A DNA stretch of 64,000 nucleotides from contig OZ244893.1 of NCBI GenBank assembly GCA_965221485.1, positions 1,302,001 to 1,366,000 on the forward strand, given 5' to 3'. Shown piece after piece: positions 58,662-64,000 of this stretch. The notes under the pieces are model-generated. The model saw nothing but the letters and a program-made list of their open reading frames with translations, did no database searches and had not been told where the DNA came from. The position numbers and the translations under genes are program-made. Every line of letters starts with the position of its first letter. Positions within the stretch are counted from its first letter, which is position 1. The DNA is from JAJEBT01 sp965221485 (GTDB lineage: Bacteria; Pseudomonadota; Alphaproteobacteria; MPNO01; UBA830).

Positions 58662-59972
58662 ATGGCACGCATAACTGTTGCTGCCGCGGGAAGTCTTTGG
58701 CTGCTTGCGCTGGTTCGCATCCTTTGGCCCCGACCGGAACTCTCCGCGCTGGTTGCAATCCTCCTCGTCGCCTTTGTTTCCCTGGCGCTCATTCGCGCCG
58801 GCCGACATACAAGAGTTCTGTGCGGGGCCCTGGGCGTCGCGACCCTGATCATGGCCGGCACTTACGACAGCTGGGCGGCAATCCCGGACGGTCTGGCAAG
58901 AGCCGTAATTTTTCCGGCATTTCTTTCAACCATTATTCTCCTCCGGGCGACCGCGGACCAGAGGCCCGAGATTATTGCTACACGGCGCCTGTTCGGCGCA
59001 GTGGATCACGCCCGGCGGGACAGTGGCATTGTGATCGGAACCCATATCCTTGGTTCTGTTCTGCAGGTGGGTGTGTTTGCCATTCTCTCGCCGCTTCTGG
59101 GGAAAGACGCACCCGAATCGGATCGACGCCATGTCTTTGTCGTAGCGATGCGCGGCATGGCGCTGGTACCTCTCTGGTCTCCATTCATTGTGGGAATGGC
59201 GGTGGCCAGCCAGTACCTTCCCCGGGTTCCTCTATGGCAAATCATGTCGCTCGGTCTGTCGATGGCGGCTTGCGGTCTCCTGATCTCGTTTCTCTTCTTC
59301 GACAAGGGGCGCGACGTCACAGGATTATGGCGCGTGCTTGTATCACTGGCTCCTGTTGCTCCATCTGTTCTGGTTGCCGCGGCAACCATCATTGCGACCA
59401 CCATGTTGACCGGTCTTTCGACACTCGATGCCGTGGTCGTTGCCCTCCCCGCCCTCTGCATTGCGGGAGTTCTGGGAAGGATCGGCGGGATTACGGCGGT
59501 AATTCGAAATACAATTGGAGGCCTCGGGAGAATCGGGCCGGAAGCATCAATTCTCGCGTTCGCAATGACGTTGGGAACGGTCCTTGACTCTGCCCTGCCA
59601 AGAACCGGACTGCCTGAATGGCTGACCGAACAGGATTTTTCGCCCCTGATCGTGATCTTCGTCGTGATCATGTCGCTCAACGTGACCGGGTTTCTCGGAA
59701 TTCATCCGGTGGTGTCGGGAACCGTCCTGCTGATTCTCTTTACCAGCATTCCTCTCGACGTATCGGATCTGGTGCTGATGCAGGCCCTCCTCACGGGTTG
59801 GGGATTGTGCACGGCAATTTCCATCAGCAGTCTGAGCGTGGCGACCGGGTCCGTTCTGTTCCGGCTCCGACCGACACAGCTCATTGCCTTGACGAATATA
59901 GGTTACGTTTTTGCAACCTCGACGGTGATCGGACTTGCGCTCGCCGGGCTCAACGCCCTGATGCAGCTATGA
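58662..59972 (+). CDS. Multispan membrane protein, unassigned (transporter-like)
   Basis: A 436-residue, very hydrophobic protein with roughly 10-12 membrane segments: a pair near 9-30 and 32-47, then clusters at about 50-95, 125-145, 165-215, 225-250, 255-285 and four more from 300 to the C-terminus. A polar loop at about 95-120 (ATADQRPEIIATRRLFGAVDHARRDSG) separates the first group. I cannot name the family. The overall look, with repeated helix groups and a Gly-rich GRIGGITAVIRN re-entrant-like segment, recalls ion-transporter or TRAP-DctM-type permeases. It starts 24 bp after the aldehyde dehydrogenase with GGAG before the ATG, so it may import the pathway substrate. Confidence 0.7.
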   Translation: MARITVAAAGSLWLLALVRILWPRPELSALVAILLVAFVSLALIRAGRHTRVLCGALGVATLIMAGTYDSWAAIPDGLARAVIFPAFLSTIILLRATADQRPEIIATRRLFGAVDHARRDSGIVIGTHILGSVLQVGVFAILSPLLGKDAPESDRRHVFVVAMRGMALVPLWSPFIVGMAVASQYLPRVPLWQIMSLGLSMAACGLLISFLFFDKGRDVTGLWRVLVSLAPVAPSVLVAAATIIATTMLTGLSTLDAVVVALPALCIAGVLGRIGGITAVIRNTIGGLGRIGPEASILAFAMTLGTVLDSALPRTGLPEWLTEQDFSPLIVIFVVIMSLNVTGFLGIHPVVSGTVLLILFTSIPLDVSDLVLMQALLTGWGLCTAISISSLSVATGSVLFRLRPTQLIALTNIGYVFATSTVIGLALAGLNALMQL

Positions 59973-60239
59973 GCAGCCATGAAACGCCACCGCTTCACGT
60001 TTCCGAGGGGGGTAAAGGCGCAGTCATTTGCCCTTTCGCTGTATCCGGAAGCCGCCCCGAGGGCCAGCACCAGCGGTTTGGAAGCGAACGCGAACCCTTT
60101 CAAACGGTCATGAACTGCGATTATGAGGGATATCACCGGCCGCGGTGTCTGCTGTCCCCCGGCCGGACAAATTCGCCGTTTTTGCTCCTGCAGCTTCGTG
60201 ACCCTGTCTGGTGCTCACCGCCTCCGCGTACTTCGGCAT

Positions 60240-61100
60240 TCATTCTGCAGTTACGGTCTTGCGCAGCCACCAGACGAAGAGCAGCGCAGTGCCAAACATG
60301 ATCAGACTGTAGGTGGCAGCAGGAATGATCGCGGCTCCGCCACCAAACAGAAGCGTGCCAACAGCAATCGCAAGCGTGCCATTTTGGAGGCCACACTCGA
60401 TCGAAATGGCAATCCTCTGTCTCGGACCGGATGCAATTGCCCTTGCTACGAACCAGGCCAAAGCCATCATGACCAGATTGAGGACCAGGGTCACAAGACC
60501 GGCCTGTCCAAAGTAAGGCACAATATTGGCCCGCTCCTGGTAGATCGCCCCTGCCAGGACGATCACAAAAAGGGCTCCCGAAATCTGGCGTGCCAAGGGC
60601 TCAAATCGGGACATGGCATCGGGGGCCCAGCGCCGCGACTGCACCCCGATCAGGACAGGAAGAGCCACGATGGCGAAAACCTGAACAGCCGTTTGCACGA
60701 TCGACAAATCGCCGGTTTCCCCTGCATCCATCAGGAAGCTGTATGAAAAGACAACGATCACGGGAATCGTGATTACGGAAAGCAGGCTGGTTACGGCCGT
60801 AAGCGAAATTGACAGGGCGACATCGCCGCGGGCAAAGGCTGTCAGAATGTTTGAAGTCACACCGCCTGGCGCAGCCGCAATGATCATGACGCCAAGAGCG
60901 AGTGCAGGATCAAGCGGCCAGACTACAATCAGGAGAAAGGCGACGACCGGCAGAAGGATAATCTGGCAGACCGCCCCGACAAGAAAATCTCGCGGACGAG
61001 TGACAACTCTTGCGAAATCTCCATAGGTGAGACCGATACCCAGCGAAAACATGATGAATGCAAGCGCGATCGGAAGGACAACATCGGTCACGACACCCAT
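60240..61100 (-). CDS. Bile acid:sodium symporter family protein (BASS)
   Basis: A 286-residue membrane protein with about 9-10 helices. Family signatures are AAPGGVTSNILTAFARGDVALSISLTAVTSLLSV (first unwound-helix region and sodium site) and ISIECGLQNGTLAIAVGT (the ECGxQN motif). Bacterial BASS proteins move organic anions such as bile acids, pyruvate, pantoate or aromatic carboxylates with Na+. It is transcribed against the upstream membrane gene (267-bp gap) and away from the DUF1194 gene. The ATG at 61100 has GGAG upstream. Confidence 0.9.
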   Translation of the reverse strand: MGVVTDVVLPIALAFIMFSLGIGLTYGDFARVVTRPRDFLVGAVCQIILLPVVAFLLIVVWPLDPALALGVMIIAAAPGGVTSNILTAFARGDVALSISLTAVTSLLSVITIPVIVVFSYSFLMDAGETGDLSIVQTAVQVFAIVALPVLIGVQSRRWAPDAMSRFEPLARQISGALFVIVLAGAIYQERANIVPYFGQAGLVTLVLNLVMMALAWFVARAIASGPRQRIAISIECGLQNGTLAIAVGTLLFGGGAAIIPAATYSLIMFGTALLFVWWLRKTVTAE

Positions 61101-61594
61101 TTCGGACTCCGTATTCTGTGAGGACGATGGTGCGAGCCATCATAGTTTGCCGGAGCCCACTGACCAAACAGGCCTGAGCCGGCCGGCGGAGTGAAAGGGT
61201 CACTACGCACCGTCCGGAAGCCGGAACGGAACTGTCTGGCCATCCGGCTCACCTATTTCAACAGCATTTGCCGCCAATACCGAGCCCGTTGATGCCAGAC
61301 CAGAACGCCCGGTCATCGGCGGTCCAATGACACGTCGCCAGCGGATGTCCTATAATGTTCCCACCCTGCCTCGGCGCAACAATGGGCACGGCCGGCCGCA
61401 CGGGAGACATATAGAAATACCGTCGGTGAAGTGCCGTGCTCAGTCACAACTTCTGCCGTCGATACCTGATCGAACAGGCTGGCAGTTCGGGCACGGGGCT
61501 GGCGGGTGCCGGAGCAACCGTAGGCCTGGTCACCAGGAGGCACCTGCACAGAAGGAGGCGTCAATCGTTGAGGCGCCCGGGAGATGAAATTCAG
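61101..61594. other. Intergenic, no gene supported
   Basis: This 494-bp divergent spacer lies between the BASS transporter and the DUF1194 protein. The DUF1194 frame stays open back to 61436, but that part is Arg-rich without similarity. A TATAAT hexamer at 61351-61356 is a possible -10 element for the plus strand. Confidence 0.4.
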
Positions 61595-62305
61595 ATGTTA
61601 CGTTTCCTTTCGGTGATACTGCTGGCCTCTCTCTGTTTTTCTGTCCCGGGCTGGGCGCAACGGACACCCGTTGATCTTGAACTCGCGTTCGTTGTTGATG
61701 GCTCGGGTTCGATCGATGACGAGGAGTTTCGCCTTCAGCGCCAGGGTTACGCGGAGGCTCTCGTCAATCCTGAAGTGCTGAGGGCCATTTCCGGAGGCTT
61801 TTTGCAGTCCATTGCCGTCACCTATATCGAGTTTGCCGGAAGCGGATGCATATGGCAGCGCGTGGGCTGGAGCGGTATACGGGACGCGGCTTCGGCAAAA
61901 GACTTCGGCGACGCGATTCTGGCGGCTCCCCGGGAATATTGTTCGGGGGGAAACGCGATCGGGGAGGCGGTCGCCACAGCCGTAACGAGCGCCCTCGGGA
62001 ACAGTTTCGAGGGAACCCGAAATGTTATCGACGTGTCGGGAGACGGTCCGGACACCGTCGGTGTCGTCAGCATCGAGGAGGCGCGGGCCACGGCTCTGGC
62101 TCAGGGCTTCACGATCAACGGGCTGGTTATTGAACGGCCGTCAATGCCCTACCTTCCCGAATATTACCGAACGGTGATCATCGGTGGTCCACGATCATTC
62201 GTGATTGAGGCAGAAAGCCGCCGGAATTTCGCGGAGGCAATCGTCAAGAAACTGGTCCTCGAAATCGCTGACCGCAGGTCTGTTCTTCCGGCAGACCGCC
62301 GCTGA
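61595..62305 (+). CDS. DUF1194 secreted von Willebrand factor A-like protein
   Basis: A 236-residue exported protein. A signal peptide (LRFLSVILLASLCFSVPGWAQ) is followed by a VWA fold: ELAFVVDGSGSIDDEEFRLQRQGYAEAL carries the metal-ion-dependent adhesion site DxSxS, and NVIDVSGDGPDTVG the second metal segment. DUF1194 proteins are mostly alphaproteobacterial and uncharacterised. The two Cys (GCIWQRV, EYCSGG) could form a disulfide in the periplasm. The ATG at 61595 is placed at the signal peptide; the frame continues upstream without support. It has no obvious operon partner. Confidence 0.88.
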   Translation: MLRFLSVILLASLCFSVPGWAQRTPVDLELAFVVDGSGSIDDEEFRLQRQGYAEALVNPEVLRAISGGFLQSIAVTYIEFAGSGCIWQRVGWSGIRDAASAKDFGDAILAAPREYCSGGNAIGEAVATAVTSALGNSFEGTRNVIDVSGDGPDTVGVVSIEEARATALAQGFTINGLVIERPSMPYLPEYYRTVIIGGPRSFVIEAESRRNFAEAIVKKLVLEIADRRSVLPADRR

Positions 62306-63014
62306 TCACCTCGACTGTCAAAGACCCGGCAGGAGCATGTTTGCGTTACTGGGCCCCTGGAAGTCAAAGCCGCAACCTGCCGGTCCGGAGACCGGCCTTG
62401 TTGTTGACCTGACAGGCAGAACGGCCTCTTCATTCCAAGGCCTTCTTGCGCCTGAAAACAGGGCCCGCTGCAGGGTTGTTCCGAGCAGCCGTACCTCAAG
62501 TCCGGATCTTCAAGTGGCTCGGCCCACTGGCCCGGTGATGGCCTCGACGGGCCAGGTCTCTGCCCGGTCGATCGCGTGCACCATCCCGCAATCGATAACC
62601 GCGCGGACGCGTTCCTTGCGGACCATCGCTCACCCCGGATCCCTGGCTGTGGCTTTACCGACGAAATCGATCGTGGCGCTCCTGCCGTTCCGGAACCTGA
62701 CCATGGCCGACACAGGCTGCTGCCAGCAAACCAGACGAAAGTCACTCGCGGTTCTCGTTCAAGGTTTTCACCGGGACGTTCGACCGGAACAGATGACCCA
62801 TGGACCTCGATGATCGCCATCCAACGGATCGATCCGAAGCTGTCATGGCCATCGGGTGCAGACACCTTCATGGATCTTGCCGGTCAACAGCAGCCGTGTT
62901 TCGCAGGCGGCCACAAAGGTATTAAGCCAGACGACTTGCGGATGGAAATACCGGTCTTCATGGCTTAAGATGAAATCCGACAAACAGAATATCCGGAACC
63001 GGGGAGACAGTACC
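62306..63014. other. Intergenic, no gene supported
   Basis: This 709-bp spacer lies between the DUF1194 gene and the TRAP binding-protein gene. A plus-strand frame at 62338-62813 has an AGGAG-like site before its ATG but encodes a Ser/Arg/Thr-rich sequence without recognisable features. GGGGAGA at 63001-63007 is the ribosome binding site of the next gene. Confidence 0.4.
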
Positions 63015-64000
63015 TTGAAATCATCGATTGGCATTCTTGCCGTTTCAGCCATTGTCGGCTCTATTGCTCTGGGCACATCGGCGGTCTCCGCCAAGGTGTA
63101 CAAACTGACGGCCGGGTCGAGTCACCCGCCGATCGTGCCATGGGTGGCGACGATCAAGAATCTTGTCGTTCCCAAGTCCGTGAGCATGGTGCAGGCCGCA
63201 GGCAAGGGTGACAGCATTGTTTGGACCGAAGCCTATGCCGGCGCGTTGTTCAATTTCAACAATACGCTGGAGGGGATCGAGACCGGACTTGCGGACATCG
63301 GCTGGGTGGGAACGCTCTGGGAACCCGTCAAGATGCCGCTCATGAACGTTACCTTCTACGCACCGTTCGTGACCGGCGATGTTCCGGCCCTGAACGATAT
63401 CGGACAGGAATTGCACGAAAAGGTACCCGGCCTGAACGCTGCCTGGGACAAGTACAATCAGGTCTTCCTCGGTGTTCAGGTGGCAGATACCTACAATGTT
63501 GTGGCCAAGTTCCCGGTCAAGTCGCTGGCTGACCTCAAGGGCAAGAAGCTCTACACCCCCGGGGCCGTGGCCAACTGGCTCAAGGGAACCGGCGCAGTCG
63601 GGATCAACGGTGGACTTCCTGTCTATTACAACGGAATCAAGACCGGTCTCGCTGATGGCGGCATCGTGATCGTGACAGGCATGTTGCCTTTCAAACTTCA
63701 CGAAGCCGGCAAATACATCACGGTCGTGGATATGGGTGGCCCGATCTCCGGGGCACTGACCATGAACAAGGATACATGGAATTCCCTGCCGGCCTACATG
63801 CGCGACATCTTCCGCAAGCTCGGGCACGAATATTCCAAAACCCAGAGCGGTATTGTCGCAGCCAATGCTGACAAGTTTCTCAAGATCATGGAACAACAGG
63901 GCGCGATCGTTTCGACGCTTCCCGCAGCGGAACGGCGTAAATGGGCGATGTCGATGCCCAATGTCGCGGCAGACTGGGTCCGGGAGAACGAAGCCAAGGG
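63015..64000 (+). CDS. TRAP transporter solute-binding protein, DctP type (runs off right edge)
   Basis: The first 328 codons of a periplasmic binding protein. The signal peptide (SSIGILAVSAIVGSIALGTSAVSA) precedes YKLTAGSSHPPIVPWVATIKNLVVPK. The DctP core includes VKSLADLKGKKLYTPGAVANWLKGTGAVGINGGLPVYYNGIKTGLADGG, with the selectivity region around IKTGLADG, and the C-terminal long helix SKTQSGIVAANADKFLKIMEQQG. I start at TTG 63015, with GGGGAGA 8 nt upstream; an in-frame ATG at 62970 lacks a ribosome binding site. The membrane subunits DctQ/DctM would be expected beyond the right edge. Substrates of the family are organic acids, fitting the catabolic neighbourhood. Confidence 0.9.
   Translation, partial: MKSSIGILAVSAIVGSIALGTSAVSAKVYKLTAGSSHPPIVPWVATIKNLVVPKSVSMVQAAGKGDSIVWTEAYAGALFNFNNTLEGIETGLADIGWVGTLWEPVKMPLMNVTFYAPFVTGDVPALNDIGQELHEKVPGLNAAWDKYNQVFLGVQVADTYNVVAKFPVKSLADLKGKKLYTPGAVANWLKGTGAVGINGGLPVYYNGIKTGLADGGIVIVTGMLPFKLHEAGKYITVVDMGGPISGALTMNKDTWNSLPAYMRDIFRKLGHEYSKTQSGIVAANADKFLKIMEQQGAIVSTLPAAERRKWAMSMPNVAADWVRENEAK

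Noticed and set aside
62338..62813. 158-codon plus-strand frame before the TRAP gene
   Set aside because: It has an AGGAG-like site, but the product is Ser/Arg/Thr/Pro-rich without any recognisable domain or context.

Overview
The window looks like chromosome from a GC-rich (by eye, not counted) alphaproteobacterium. The pointers are a giant NAD-dependent glutamate dehydrogenase, a glnB-glnA pair behind a sigma-54 promoter, an iscR-sufBCDSU-sufT-sufA operon, DUF3126 and DUF1194 proteins, and a MacAB exporter. The tRNA-His gene encodes G-1 opposite C73. As I recall, Rhizobiales, Rhodobacterales and Caulobacterales lost that pair while Rhodospirillales kept it, so a Rhodospirillales-like host is my best guess, not a proof.

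Layout. 1-0.6 kb: C-terminal end of an AT-richer hypothetical gene. 1.1-5.9 kb: SbcCD-like pair yhaO-yhaN. 5.9-10.8 kb (minus): NAD-glutamate dehydrogenase. 11.3-14.1 kb (minus): PqiA-like protein, tRNA-His, aminotransferase, CBS protein. 14.1-16.3 kb: nitrogen-control module (NtrC-type site, sigma-54 promoter, glnB, glnA). 16.4-20.2 kb: parE, a RhlE-type helicase, a stand-alone Lrp/AsnC ligand-binding domain. 20.2-27.4 kb (minus): a hexapeptide-repeat carbonic-anhydrase-like protein and the complete SUF operon, led by an IscR-type regulator next to a perfect 39-bp palindrome.

From 28 kb onward the window is a transport and catabolism region with several 0.5-0.85 kb spacers in which I see no gene. 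It holds an NMT1/THI5-type ABC importer wrapped around an amidohydrolase (28.2-33.1 kb), a DUF4143 ATPase, a MacAB-type exporter (35.7-39.4 kb), a Rieske oxygenase, a DUF3126-GST pair, and two separate three-subunit molybdenum hydroxylases (42.6-46.3 kb minus; 50.2-53.9 kb plus). It also holds a UbiD-type decarboxylase, two paralogous cupins, an OsmC protein, a second ABC importer, an aldehyde dehydrogenase, an unassigned multispan membrane protein, a bile-acid/sodium-symporter-family protein, a DUF1194 secreted VWA protein and the start of a TRAP solute-binding protein. Together these suggest import, Mo-dependent hydroxylation, decarboxylation and oxidation of aromatic or N-heterocyclic carboxylates. 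The substrate is not readable from sequence.

The most striking observation is at 41,802-42,503. A glutathione S-transferase gene has a good ribosome binding site and ATG, but the codon for its catalytic cysteine is an in-frame TGA. Exactly 11 nt downstream is a hairpin that fits the bacterial SECIS model (6-bp stem, 12-nt loop, G in the second loop position). I interpret this as a probable selenocysteine-containing GST that a standard gene call would truncate to an internal GTG.
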